Source: Mycobacteroides saopaulense
GTDB lineage: Bacteria > Actinomycetota > Actinomycetes > Mycobacteriales > Mycobacteriaceae
DNA: 64,000 bases
Reading direction: 5' to 3'
Assembly (NCBI RefSeq): GCF_001456355.1
Contig: NZ_CP010271.1
Coordinates: 3,348,001 to 3,412,000, forward strand
Position numbers and translations under genes: made by a program. Of the stretch, positions 18,229 through 26,568 are shown in pieces. Below the pieces are notes generated by a model, which ran no database searches, was not told the DNA's origin, and was given only the letters and a program-made list of their open reading frames with translations. Each line of letters starts with the position of its first letter. Position 1 is the first letter of the stretch.

Positions 18229-19584
18229 ATGGAAATCAAGATTCAGACCCCGTTCGGCAGCACCGCGAGCATCGCCAAGAGCGAACCGGATCCCTCGCCT
18301 GGCGAGGACGAGCCCCCGCCTCCGTTCACACTCGGCGACTTGGGATGGCGGATCCGCACCCTCTTGGTGTCATGTGTGGCCGTCGACAGCGCGGTGGTGT
18401 TGTGGCTGGCCGCCTGGAACGCCACGTTGACCCAGACCGTGTGGGACTTGGTCGGAACAGCATTGCTCCTCGCCATCGGCATCACCTGCGCGCTGGCGAT
18501 CGGCGCGATCGTCAAGAACTTACCCAGTTCGGTACTCACCGCGCTTGCCAGCCAGGTCTTCGTGGTGTGCCTGGCCACCTATGTCTGGCTGCTCGACCTG
18601 CGCAGCCCGACGAGCCAGGTGTGGGGCATCACCGGAATCGCCTTGGCGTTGGGTGCGATTGCCTTGTGCTGGGTGCTGTACCTGAGCAGGTACGCGGCCG
18701 GCGCGCTCACCCGGACCGGAATCGTCGTGGTCGCACTGTTCCCCCTGATCGGTTTGGGGCAGTTCTGGATTCAGAACGAGTACATGCCGCACAGTTCCCT
18801 TCCGCTCATCGACGTGCAGGCCGAGCTGACTCCGGTGGGTTCGACCGGCCCCATCATCCACGTCCTCGCGAAGACCACGCTGCACAACCGCGGATCGTTC
18901 CGCGTCGATCTGCCGGCAGCGCTCACTCGCGTCGTGGTCTACCCGAAGGACACACTGATCGAGCCTCCCACGCCCGAAAACGTTGCCTCACATCTGAACG
19001 CGCTCGGAAGTCAGTTCGGCGACTACCGCGAGACTCCGGCGATGGCCGGAAACGCACGACTGATCTACGCGGGTTCATCCGGGGCGGCGGGCGGAGCCTT
19101 CCTGGCCCCCGGATCGACGAGCCAGAGCACCACCATTGTCGATATAGATTCCCGCAGAGACCGATTGGCCATCATGAAGGTCTCCACGATCGCCGTCACC
19201 CATCGATCGGTCAAGGAGACACGCACCTGCTACTCCCCGCAGAAGGCCCTCGGACAGGACGTGGTGGGTTTCCTCCTGGAATCGGCCGTCGTCCATGACT
19301 TCCTGGGCGGCAAGGCACTGTGCACCGAGACGCAGTTCGCATCCCGGGGCGCTGTCGAGGAATTGGTCTCAGACCACCCCTTGCTGCGGATCTACACGAT
19401 GGTGCAGGCCCAGGGAGCGACCACACCGGTGTTGATTCCGTTCTTCGGCACCCAAAAGTCGCTGGCAGATCCGCTGTCGGCCACCAAAGAAGCCACCGCC
19501 ATCGAAAATGGCAATCCCTCAGGCATATTCGGCTCCGCCGCCGAGTACGCGACGTCCGACGCCGACGTGCGGCCGGGCGCCTAG
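18229..19584 (+). CDS. Membrane protein of unknown function, 451 residues
   Basis: I do not recognise the family. The N-terminal 40 cytoplasmic residues are acidic and Pro rich. Four membrane helices follow between residues 45 and 185 (VAVDSAVVLWLAAW, LLLAIGITCALAIGAIV, LTALASQVFVVCLATYVWLL, IALALGAIALCWVLYL and a fifth, TGIVVVALFPLIGLGQFW). The last 250 residues are an extracytoplasmic, mostly beta domain starting DVQAELTPVGSTGPIIHVLAKTTL with two cysteines (CYSPQK, LCTETQ). GAGGGG lies before the ATG. Its stop overlaps the convergent GDP-mannose pyrophosphorylase gene by 4 bases. It sits where M. tuberculosis has Rv3263, so it is accessory here. Confidence 0.75.
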   Translation: MEIKIQTPFGSTASIAKSEPDPSPGEDEPPPPFTLGDLGWRIRTLLVSCVAVDSAVVLWLAAWNATLTQTVWDLVGTALLLAIGITCALAIGAIVKNLPSSVLTALASQVFVVCLATYVWLLDLRSPTSQVWGITGIALALGAIALCWVLYLSRYAAGALTRTGIVVVALFPLIGLGQFWIQNEYMPHSSLPLIDVQAELTPVGSTGPIIHVLAKTTLHNRGSFRVDLPAALTRVVVYPKDTLIEPPTPENVASHLNALGSQFGDYRETPAMAGNARLIYAGSSGAAGGAFLAPGSTSQSTTIVDIDSRRDRLAIMKVSTIAVTHRSVKETRTCYSPQKALGQDVVGFLLESAVVHDFLGGKALCTETQFASRGAVEELVSDHPLLRIYTMVQAQGATTPVLIPFFGTQKSLADPLSATKEATAIENGNPSGIFGSAAEYATSDADVRPGA

Positions 19585-20660
19585 ACGTCCGAGGAGTACC
19601 TGATGCCGCCGTCGGGAATGGTGATTCCCGGCCATACTCGGGCACCGCGTAACAGCTCACAGCGCGCACCGATATCGGCGCCGTCGCCGATCACCCCGTC
19701 ACGCACCAGTGCGCGCGGTCCGATCCGCGCACCGAATCCGATGATGGAACGTTCCACCACGGCACCCGCCTCGATGCGCGCTCCATCGAAGATGACCGCG
19801 CCGTCCAGCCGTGCCCCCGGTCCGATTTCGGCACCCCGACCCACCACGGTGCCACCGATCACCAGCGCGCCCGGCGCCACCGAGGCACCGTCGTGTACCA
19901 GTGCCTCGCCCGGATGCTCGGGGATCGCCGGTGACGGCGCGATACCGCGAACCAGATCGGCCGACCCGCGCACGAAGTCCTCCGGCGTACCCATGTCGCG
20001 CCAGTAGCTGGTGTCGACGTATCCGCACACCTTGGCGCCGCTGCTGAGCAGACCCGGGAAGACTTCCCGCTCAACCGAAACCGGGCGACCCGACGGGATC
20101 TGTTCGATCAACTCGCGCCGGAAGACGTAACACCCGGCGTTGATCTGATCCGTGGGCGGGTCTTCGGTCTTCTCCAGGAACGCGGTCACACGCCCGTCGG
20201 AATCGGTAGGCACACAACCGAATGCGCGCGGATCGCCCACGCGCACCAAGTGCAAGGTCAGGTCGGCCTGAGTCTGTTCATGCTGCGCGAGAAGATCTTT
20301 CAGATCCAGACCGGACAGCACATCACCGTTGAAGATCAGTGCGGTGTCGTGGCGCAGGTGGTCCAGCACATTCCGGATGGCCCCGCCGGTACCCAGCGGC
20401 TCCTCTTCGTACACATAGGTGATCTGCAGCCCCAGCTTGGATCCGTCGCCGAACTCCGACTCGAAGACCTCGGCCTTGTAGGACGTCCCGAGCACCACGT
20501 GATCGATCCCGGCCGCCGCGACCCGCGACAGCACGTGGGTCAGAAACGGGAAGCCCGCGATCGGCAGCATCGGCTTGGGCGCCGACAGCGTGAGCGGACG
20601 CAACCGGGTGCCCTGCCCACCCACCAAGATGACGGCATCGGCTTTCACATGGTCAGACAT
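19581..20660 (-). CDS. manC: Mannose-1-phosphate guanylyltransferase (GDP-mannose pyrophosphorylase)
   Basis: A 359-residue nucleotidyltransferase making GDP-mannose from mannose-1-phosphate and GTP. The N-terminal Rossmann-like domain has GGQGTRLRPLTLSAPKPMLPI and NGDVLSG; the C-terminal 110 residues form a left-handed beta-helix of hexapeptide repeats (APGALVIGGTVVGRGAEIGPGARL). Length equals Rv3264c, which is called manB in some annotations. ATG 20660 follows GGAGGGTG, and the gene starts just after the wbbL stop. Confidence 0.92.
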   Translation of the reverse strand: MSDHVKADAVILVGGQGTRLRPLTLSAPKPMLPIAGFPFLTHVLSRVAAAGIDHVVLGTSYKAEVFESEFGDGSKLGLQITYVYEEEPLGTGGAIRNVLDHLRHDTALIFNGDVLSGLDLKDLLAQHEQTQADLTLHLVRVGDPRAFGCVPTDSDGRVTAFLEKTEDPPTDQINAGCYVFRRELIEQIPSGRPVSVEREVFPGLLSSGAKVCGYVDTSYWRDMGTPEDFVRGSADLVRGIAPSPAIPEHPGEALVHDGASVAPGALVIGGTVVGRGAEIGPGARLDGAVIFDGARIEAGAVVERSIIGFGARIGPRALVRDGVIGDGADIGARCELLRGARVWPGITIPDGGIRYSSDV

Positions 20661-20661
20661 A

Positions 20662-21576
20662 TCACCCTCCTTGCTTGTCCCGGCGCCGATTGGCGCGGAT
20701 GGCCGCTCGCACCACGATCGCGGATCGCGCCGCCAGCGCGCCCCGAATGCTCCAGCGCAGCGGCGCCTGCCACCAGTGCGGATGCCGGTCCGATTGAAAA
20801 ATGTAGACGCTGTCGTGGTGCGCGGTGAGGCTGCGCGCCGGATCACGCCCGGCCGCATGGCCTTTCGCATGCACAACTTCCGAGCTGGGGGCGTACACGT
20901 TCTGCCAACCGGCACGTGCCAGCCGGTCCCCGAGATCGACGTCTTCCATGTACATGAAGTACCGCGCGTCGAACCCGCCGATGGAATCGAACGCCTTGCG
21001 CCGAAGCAACAGGCAAGAGCCCGAGAGCCATCCCACGACGCGTTCGGACGGTTCCATCCGGTCCTGGCGGTAGGCCGCGGTCCACGGGTTGGTGGGCCAC
21101 ACCGTGCCCAGCAGTGCGTGGAGTCCGCCCCCGGTCAGGGTCGGCATCACCCGCGCCGAGGGATACACGGTGCCGTCCGGCTCACGAATCAGCGGACCCA
21201 GCGCACCCGCGGCGGGCCAGCGCTGTGCGACCTCCAGCAGCGCATCGATGCTTCCCGGCCCCCACTGCACATCGGGGTTCGCGACCACGATCCATTCGGC
21301 GTCGGGGTCGATCTGCGCGACTCCCAAGTTGGCGGCCTTGCCATAGCCGACATTGCCTCCGGTGCGGAGCAGCTCGACATCGGGTTCCTCGGCAGCGGCC
21401 TCGGGGGCGCCATCCGTCGAACCGTTGTCGGCAAGGATCACCCGCAGCGGCAGCTCCGTGGCATGCCGCAGCGTCCGCAGGAAACGGTGCAAGTGCTCGC
21501 CGGGCGAGTACGTCACCGTCACCACGGCGACCTGCTCGGTCGCCGAAGGGCCGCTTGCGCGATGAGGATCCAGCAC
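20662..21576 (-). CDS. wbbL: WbbL, dTDP-Rha:GlcNAc-PP-decaprenyl rhamnosyltransferase
   Basis: A 304-residue GT2 glycosyltransferase that adds L-rhamnose to decaprenyl-PP-GlcNAc, forming the linker between peptidoglycan and arabinogalactan; essential in mycobacteria. Motifs are VVTVTYSPGEHL, ADNGSTDGAPEA, VVANPDVQWGPGSIDALL and YFMYMEDVDLGDRLARAGW. The first 14 residues MLDPHRASGPSATE are not conserved with Rv3265c and contain an RASG-coding variant of the repeat found in PurK, Maf and TetR; an internal start cannot be excluded. Confidence 0.93.
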   Translation of the reverse strand: MLDPHRASGPSATEQVAVVTVTYSPGEHLHRFLRTLRHATELPLRVILADNGSTDGAPEAAAEEPDVELLRTGGNVGYGKAANLGVAQIDPDAEWIVVANPDVQWGPGSIDALLEVAQRWPAAGALGPLIREPDGTVYPSARVMPTLTGGGLHALLGTVWPTNPWTAAYRQDRMEPSERVVGWLSGSCLLLRRKAFDSIGGFDARYFMYMEDVDLGDRLARAGWQNVYAPSSEVVHAKGHAAGRDPARSLTAHHDSVYIFQSDRHPHWWQAPLRWSIRGALAARSAIVVRAAIRANRRRDKQGG

Positions 21577-21591
21577 GGTGCTAGAGGGTAC

Positions 21592-22446
21592 CTACCCTTG
21601 GTGTGTGGCCAACGCCTCAGCCAGCGCCGCATGCCACGGGCGCAGCGGCGGCAAGCCCGCGGCGGCCCATTGGCTGCCATCGAGGGCCGAGTAGGGCGGG
21701 CGCGGGGCCGGCCTCGGCATGTCGGCGGAAAGGCAGGGCTGGACTCGCAAACTATCGGCACCGACCAGGTCGAACACGGCCTTGGCCCAATCGAAGCGGT
21801 TCACCACGCCGCCCCCGGTGGCATGCAGGATCGGGGCATCGACGTCGGCCGCCGCCAAGTCCAACAGCGCCTCGGCGAGATCTGCGGCGTATGTAGGGGA
21901 TCCGGTCTGGTCGGTCACCACCCGCACTGGCCCGTCGCCGGCGGCAAGCCTTCGCATGATTCCGACAAAATCGCCACCCACCCCCGTGTACACCCAGGCC
22001 GTACGCACCACATGCGCAGACGGCAGCGCCTCGTGCACTGCCTGCTCCCCGGCAAGCTTGGTCCGGCCGTACACCCCCTGCGGGTCCGTGGCGGCATCGG
22101 GCCGATACGGCGTAGGCGCGATGTCCCCGAAATCACCGTTGAAGACGTAGTCGGTGGATATATGGATCAGCTTGGCGCCAACATCTCGGCACACCCGCGC
22201 GACGTTGGCAGCGCCGGTGGCGTTGACCGCATAGGCCCTGGCTTCGTCTGATTCCGCGGCATCGACGGCGGTGTAGGCCGCGCAGTTGATGACGGTGTCC
22301 CCGTTGGCTACCACGCCGCTAGGTGCATCACCGGCGGTAACATCCCAATCAGACGACTTCAGCGCCCTGATGGGGATGCCACGACGGGCCGCGCGAGCAA
22401 TGAGATGGGTGCCCAGCTGGCCACCCGCTCCGGTGATAACAAGCAC
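21592..22446 (-). CDS. rmlD: dTDP-4-dehydrorhamnose reductase
   Basis: A 284-residue NADPH-dependent short-chain enzyme, last step of dTDP-L-rhamnose synthesis. The Rossmann loop TGAGGQLGTHL is at residues 6-16, with the catalytic Y and K in VYGRTKLAGEQAV, and STDYVFNGD. The GTG at 22446 begins VLVITGAGG as in Rv3266c; the frame is open upstream to 22605 but those residues read through the divergent promoter. It is 15 bases upstream of wbbL, matching the rmlD-wbbL-manC order. Confidence 0.94.
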   Translation of the reverse strand: MLVITGAGGQLGTHLIARAARRGIPIRALKSSDWDVTAGDAPSGVVANGDTVINCAAYTAVDAAESDEARAYAVNATGAANVARVCRDVGAKLIHISTDYVFNGDFGDIAPTPYRPDAATDPQGVYGRTKLAGEQAVHEALPSAHVVRTAWVYTGVGGDFVGIMRRLAAGDGPVRVVTDQTGSPTYAADLAEALLDLAAADVDAPILHATGGGVVNRFDWAKAVFDLVGADSLRVQPCLSADMPRPAPRPPYSALDGSQWAAAGLPPLRPWHAALAEALATHQG

Positions 22447-22467
22447 ACCGAGAGTCTGGCACGCCGA

Positions 22468-22481
22468 CTTCGCTTGCGAAG
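22468..22481. promoter_or_regulatory. Perfect inverted repeat between rmlD and the LCP gene
   Basis: CTTCGC-TT-GCGAAG is a perfect 6-bp-arm inverted repeat in the 122-base divergent gap, 22 bases before rmlD. It could be an operator for one or both genes, or a small hairpin in the rmlD leader. It contains the CGCAAGCG word also present in the N-terminal repeat. Confidence 0.4.
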
Positions 22482-22568
22482 GATGGGCGCCACCGCGACG
22501 TAGCCTTGACAAGGCTTGAGACACGTTGCCCGGCGAATGCCGGCCCGGAGAGGAAATGGACCCACATC

Positions 22569-24077
22569 GTGACTGACCCTCACGCTCCACGCGCGGGGGC
22601 CTCATCGCAGGCGGAGGCGCCGCGCCCGCTGTGGCGTGGCATCGCGATGGTGGCCGCGGTCGCCGTCATGGTGGTCACGGGCGCCGCGTGGGGGAAGATC
22701 GGCAACATCGATCCGAACATTGCCCGGTTCGATCTTCCCGGCCTGTTCGGCAATGCCGGGAAGCCCAACGACGGCGCGATCGACATTCTGATGGTGGGTG
22801 TCGACAGCCGCAGCGATGCTCACGGCAATCCCCTCTCGCAGGACGAACTCTCGATGCTGCGAGCCGGCGACGAGACGGCCACCAATACCGACACCATCAT
22901 CCTCATCCGCATCCCCAACAACGGGAAGTCGGCCACCGCGATCTCGATCCCACGCGACTCCTATGTCTCGATCCCGGACGGCACCAAGGGAAAGATCAAC
23001 GGCGTCTACGGCGAAGCCAAGGAGAACGACCGTCAAAAACGCGTCGAGTCCGGTGAGACGTTGGAGGCCGCCGAGCGCGAGTCGGTGGACGCCGGACGTT
23101 CCGCGCTCATCCAGACCGTCGCCAAGCTGACCGGTGTCACCGTGGATCGCTACGCCGAGGTCAGCATGCTCGGATTCGTGCTGATGACCAATGCACTCGG
23201 TGGCGTGAACGTCTGCCTCAACGAGGCGGTCTACGAACCGATGTCGGGCGCCGACTTCCCGGCCGGCCCGCAGACACTCGACGGCCCGAACGCGCTCAGC
23301 TTCGTGCGCCAGCGCCACGACCTGCCGCGCGGCGACCTCGATCGGGTGGTCCGCCAGCAGGTGGTGATGTCGTCGCTGGCCCATTCGGCGCTCTCCGGGG
23401 GAACGCTGACGAATCCCAGCACGTTGGGTGCGCTCCGCGATGCGATCACCCGCACGGTCGTACTCAGCCAGGGCTGGGACGTCATGGACTTCATTCAACA
23501 GCTGCAGAAGCTCTCCGGGGGCAACGTGGCATTCGCGACCATCCCCATCCTGCGTGAGGACGGCTGGACCGAGGACGGCACGCAGAGTGTCGTGAAGGTC
23601 GATCCCGACCAGGTACGCAGCTGGGTGGGCAGCCTGCTGGATCAGCAGGAGCAGGGCAAGACCGACGAGGCCACCTACTCCAAGGACCAGACGACCGCCG
23701 ACGTCGTCAACGAGACACAGATCAACGGTCTGGCCGCCGCGGTGTCGGAGCTGTTGGTGGGCAAGGGTTTCACGGCCGGGAAGGTCGGCAACAACGAGGC
23801 CGACCACGCGGGCAGCAGTCAGGTCCAAGCCGCGCAGGAGGACGACATGGGCGCCAAGGCGGTGGCCGAGGCCTTGGGGTTGCCCGTGGTGCAGAAGCAG
23901 GGTCTGCCCGAACGCACCGTCCGCGTGGTGTTGTCGAACGATTACCACGGTCCGGGGTCCGGCCGCGAGACCACGCCGGCCGCCTCGGAGACCGGTTCCA
24001 CCATGGAGGAAGACGCGCCCCCGCCACCCCAGTCGCCCATCTTCACCGCGGCCAACGGACCTCGCTGCGTCAACTGA
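22569..24077 (+). CDS. lcpA: LytR-CpsA-Psr (LCP) ligase, arabinogalactan-peptidoglycan attachment
   Basis: A 502-residue membrane-anchored enzyme. A signal-anchor helix (IAMVAAVAVMVVTGAAW) is at about residues 24-42; the LCP catalytic domain spans residues 75-300 (ILMVGVDSRSD, TDTIILIRI, AISIPRDSYVSIPD, ALSFVRQRHDLPRGDLDRVVRQQ) and a LytR_C-type domain lies at 390-475. The Rv3267 orthologue transfers the galactan linker to peptidoglycan outside the membrane. The GTG at 22569 is chosen from the family start. It overlaps the next gene by one base (TGATG). Confidence 0.92.
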   Translation: MTDPHAPRAGASSQAEAPRPLWRGIAMVAAVAVMVVTGAAWGKIGNIDPNIARFDLPGLFGNAGKPNDGAIDILMVGVDSRSDAHGNPLSQDELSMLRAGDETATNTDTIILIRIPNNGKSATAISIPRDSYVSIPDGTKGKINGVYGEAKENDRQKRVESGETLEAAERESVDAGRSALIQTVAKLTGVTVDRYAEVSMLGFVLMTNALGGVNVCLNEAVYEPMSGADFPAGPQTLDGPNALSFVRQRHDLPRGDLDRVVRQQVVMSSLAHSALSGGTLTNPSTLGALRDAITRTVVLSQGWDVMDFIQQLQKLSGGNVAFATIPILREDGWTEDGTQSVVKVDPDQVRSWVGSLLDQQEQGKTDEATYSKDQTTADVVNETQINGLAAAVSELLVGKGFTAGKVGNNEADHAGSSQVQAAQEDDMGAKAVAEALGLPVVQKQGLPERTVRVVLSNDYHGPGSGRETTPAASETGSTMEEDAPPPPQSPIFTAANGPRCVN

Positions 24078-24757
24078 TGAACCTGACGTCTCTGCTACTG
24101 GGCGACGTGAACAGTCCGGCCCCACGGATCACCTACTACGACGACGCCACCGGCGAACGCATCGAGCTCTCGACCGTGACGCTGGCCAACTGGGCCGCCA
24201 AGACCGCGAACATGTTGCGCGACGAGTTCGGCGCGGGTCCGGGTTCGACGGTCGCGGTGCGACTGCCCGCACACTGGCAGACCGCGGGTGTGCTGCTCGG
24301 AATCTGGTGGGCCGGAGCGGAAGTGGTGTTCGCTGACGACGGCGCCGACGTGGCCTTCTGCACGCTCGGTGACGAGCCGGACGCCGATGAGGTGTGCGTG
24401 CTGTCTCTCGACGCGTTCGGGCGCCCGGTGCCCGACCTACCGCTCGGGTTGACCGATTATTCGACGGCGGTCCGGGTACACGGCGATCGCTTCTCCCCCG
24501 GCGGCGCCGGACCCGCGCTGGACGGTCAAGGCGTTGACGAGATCGCCGCCGCCGCACGTGAAAGTGCCGCCGAACAAGGAATCACCGCCGAGGATCGAGT
24601 GCTGAGCGCGGGCTCCTGGGGTACCCCGCAGTCGCTGATCGCCAACCTGCTGGCGGTGCTCATCGCCGGGGCATCGCTGGTGCAGGTGGCCAATCCCGAT
24701 GCCGCCGCGCAAGAACGACGGGTGGCAACCGAGAAGGTCACAAAGCGTCTCCCCTAA
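24077..24757 (+). CDS. TIGR03089-type protein (Rv3268 homologue)
   Basis: A 226-residue conserved actinobacterial protein that looks like a truncated, inactive AMP-binding fold: TLANWAAKTANMLRDEFGAGPGSTVAVRLPAHWQTAGVLLGIWWAG resembles the N-terminal part of acyl-CoA ligases, but the ATP-binding and A8-A10 motifs are missing. It overlaps the LCP gene by one base and is probably translated with it. Its function is unknown. Confidence 0.8.
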   Translation: MNLTSLLLGDVNSPAPRITYYDDATGERIELSTVTLANWAAKTANMLRDEFGAGPGSTVAVRLPAHWQTAGVLLGIWWAGAEVVFADDGADVAFCTLGDEPDADEVCVLSLDAFGRPVPDLPLGLTDYSTAVRVHGDRFSPGGAGPALDGQGVDEIAAAARESAAEQGITAEDRVLSAGSWGTPQSLIANLLAVLIAGASLVQVANPDAAAQERRVATEKVTKRLP

Positions 24758-24759
24758 CG

Positions 24760-24815
24760 CGAGATGACGTTGGCGCTGGTGTTTAGTCGAAAACACCAGC
24801 GCCAATGTCATCTCG
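24760..24815. terminator. 25-bp-arm hairpin between convergent genes
   Basis: Bases 24760-24784 (CGAGATGAC then TTGGCGCTGGTGTTT after one base) are repeated in reverse complement at 24791-24815 with one mismatch (a G-T pair at 24769/24806) and a 6-base loop AGTCGA. It stands exactly between the end of the Rv3268 homologue and the end of fadE25, so it most likely terminates both. No long T-run is present on either strand. Confidence 0.75.
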
Positions 24816-24826
24816 ACATCACGGTG

Positions 24827-25990
24827 TTAGGAAGTCAGCAGCGCGCGACTCATGACGACGCGCTGAATCTGGTTGGTGCCCTCGTAGATCTGGGTGATCT
24901 TGGCATCGCGCATCATGCGCTCCACCGGGAAGTCCGTGGTGTACCCCGCGCCACCGAACAACTGCACGGCGTCGGTGGTGACCTCCATGGCCACATCGGA
25001 CGCGAAGCACTTCGAGGCCGACGAGATGAAGCCCAGCCCCTTCTCGCCACGCTCGGCGCGGGCCGCGGCCGTGTAGACCATCAACCGGGCGGCTTCCACC
25101 TTCATCGCCATGTCGGCGAGCATGAACTGCACACCCTGGAAGTCACTGATGGACCGGCCAAACTGCTTGCGGTCCTTGGTGTATGCGATGGCCTGGTCCA
25201 GCGCACCCTGCGCGATGCCGAGGGCCTGCGCGCCGATGGTCGGACGGGTGTGGTCCAGCGTCTCGAGGGCGGTCTTGAAGCCGGTACCCGGCTGCCCGAT
25301 GATTCGGTCACCCGGGATGCGGCAGTTCTCGAAGTACAGCTCGGCCGTCGGCGAACCCTTGATGCCGAGCTTGTGCTCCAGCGGACCGACGGTGAATCCC
25401 TCGTCGTCCTTGTGCACCATGAACGCGGAGATTCCATGCGCCTTCTTCTCCGGGTCGGTCACTGCCATCACGGTGTACCAGGAGGACTTCCCGCCGTTGG
25501 TGATCCAACACTTGGAGCCGTTGATGACCCAGTCATCACCATCGGCCTTGGCGCGGGTGCGCATGCCGGCCGCGTCGCTGCCGGCCTCTCGCTCGGAGAG
25601 CGCGTAGGAGGCCATTGCCTCGCCACTGGCAATCGAGGGCAAGACCTGCTTCTTCAGCTCTTCCGAACCGCTGAGGATCAGGCCCATGGTGCCGAGCTTG
25701 TTGACGGCGGGGATCAGTGACGACGACGCGCAGACCCGGGCCACCTCTTCGATGACGATGCAGGCGGCCACGCTGTCGGCGCCCTGACCGTCGTACTCCT
25801 CCGGGACGTGCACGGCATTGAAGCCGGAGGCAACCAGTGCGCTGAGCGCTTCCTCGGGGAAACGCGCCTTCTCGTCGACGTCCTTGGCGTAGGGAGCGAT
25901 CTCTTTCTCGGCCAGACCACGGATGGCAGCACGCAACTCGTCGTGCTCCTCAGCCAGCTTGAACAGGTCAAACGACGGGTTTCCTGCCAT
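24827..25990 (-). CDS. fadE25: Acyl-CoA dehydrogenase FadE25
   Basis: A 387-residue FAD-dependent acyl-CoA dehydrogenase that forms the trans-2-enoyl-CoA in fatty-acid or branched-chain oxidation. It follows Rv3274c almost residue for residue (NPSFDLFKLAEEHDELR, SYALSEREAGSDAAGMRTRA, WITNGGK, HTRPTIGAQALGIAQGALDQAI, QLFGGAGYTTDFPVERMMRDAKITQIYEGTNQIQ; the glutamate in YEGTNQI is the usual catalytic base). ATG 25990 is chosen because the conserved sequence starts there and GGAGG lies just upstream; an ATG at 26008 is the alternative. Confidence 0.93.
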   Translation of the reverse strand: MAGNPSFDLFKLAEEHDELRAAIRGLAEKEIAPYAKDVDEKARFPEEALSALVASGFNAVHVPEEYDGQGADSVAACIVIEEVARVCASSSLIPAVNKLGTMGLILSGSEELKKQVLPSIASGEAMASYALSEREAGSDAAGMRTRAKADGDDWVINGSKCWITNGGKSSWYTVMAVTDPEKKAHGISAFMVHKDDEGFTVGPLEHKLGIKGSPTAELYFENCRIPGDRIIGQPGTGFKTALETLDHTRPTIGAQALGIAQGALDQAIAYTKDRKQFGRSISDFQGVQFMLADMAMKVEAARLMVYTAAARAERGEKGLGFISSASKCFASDVAMEVTTDAVQLFGGAGYTTDFPVERMMRDAKITQIYEGTNQIQRVVMSRALLTS

Positions 25991-26040
25991 CATGCCTCCA
26001 GCGTCCATCAGAGTTAGTCGGCATTAACTGTACGTCACGG

Positions 26041-26556
26041 TCAAATCTCTTCGCCCATCAGTCTGCGCCGCAGGGCCTCGTCTTTCTCCAAAACGGTGGC
26101 TTCCATGCTCGCCTGGAAGGCGACGACCTTGTCCCGCAGCGCGGCGTCGGAGACGCCGAGGATTCGTGCGGCAAGCAGTCCGGCGTTGCGGGCTCCACCG
26201 ATGGACACCGTCGCGACCGGAACGCCGGCGGGCATCTGCACGATGGACAGCAGGGAATCCAGGCCGTCCAGCCGGGCCAGCGGTACCGGCACACCGATCA
26301 CCGGCAGCGGGGTCGCCGAGGCCACCATGCCCGGCAGGTGCGCGGCACCACCGGCGCCGGCGATGATCACTTCAATGCCCCGCTCAGCGGCTGTCTGTGC
26401 GTACTCCAGCATGCGCCCGGGGGTGCGGTGCGCCGAGACGACACCCACCTCGAACGGAATCTCAAACTCCGCCAAGGCATTCGCGGCATCCGACATCACC
26501 GACCAGTCGCTGTCGCTGCCCATGATCAAGCCGACCCGTGCGCTCACTTGTGCCAT
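26041..26556 (-). CDS. purE: N5-carboxyaminoimidazole ribonucleotide mutase
   Basis: A 171-residue class I PurE that moves the carboxylate of N5-CAIR to carbon 4 of the imidazole ring in purine synthesis. The nucleotide loop [25 protein letters not shown] and [12 protein letters not shown] (with the catalytic histidine) are intact. It lies 12 bases downstream of purK, its pathway partner, as in Rv3275c-Rv3276c. Confidence 0.95.
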   Translation of the reverse strand: MAQVSARVGLIMGSDSDWSVMSDAANALAEFEIPFEVGVVSAHRTPGRMLEYAQTAAERGIEVIIAGAGGAAHLPGMVASATPLPVIGVPVPLARLDGLDSLLSIVQMPAGVPVATVSIGGARNAGLLAARILGVSDAALRDKVVAFQASMEATVLEKDEALRRRLMGEEI

Positions 26557-26568
26557 CCCTTCTTCGCG

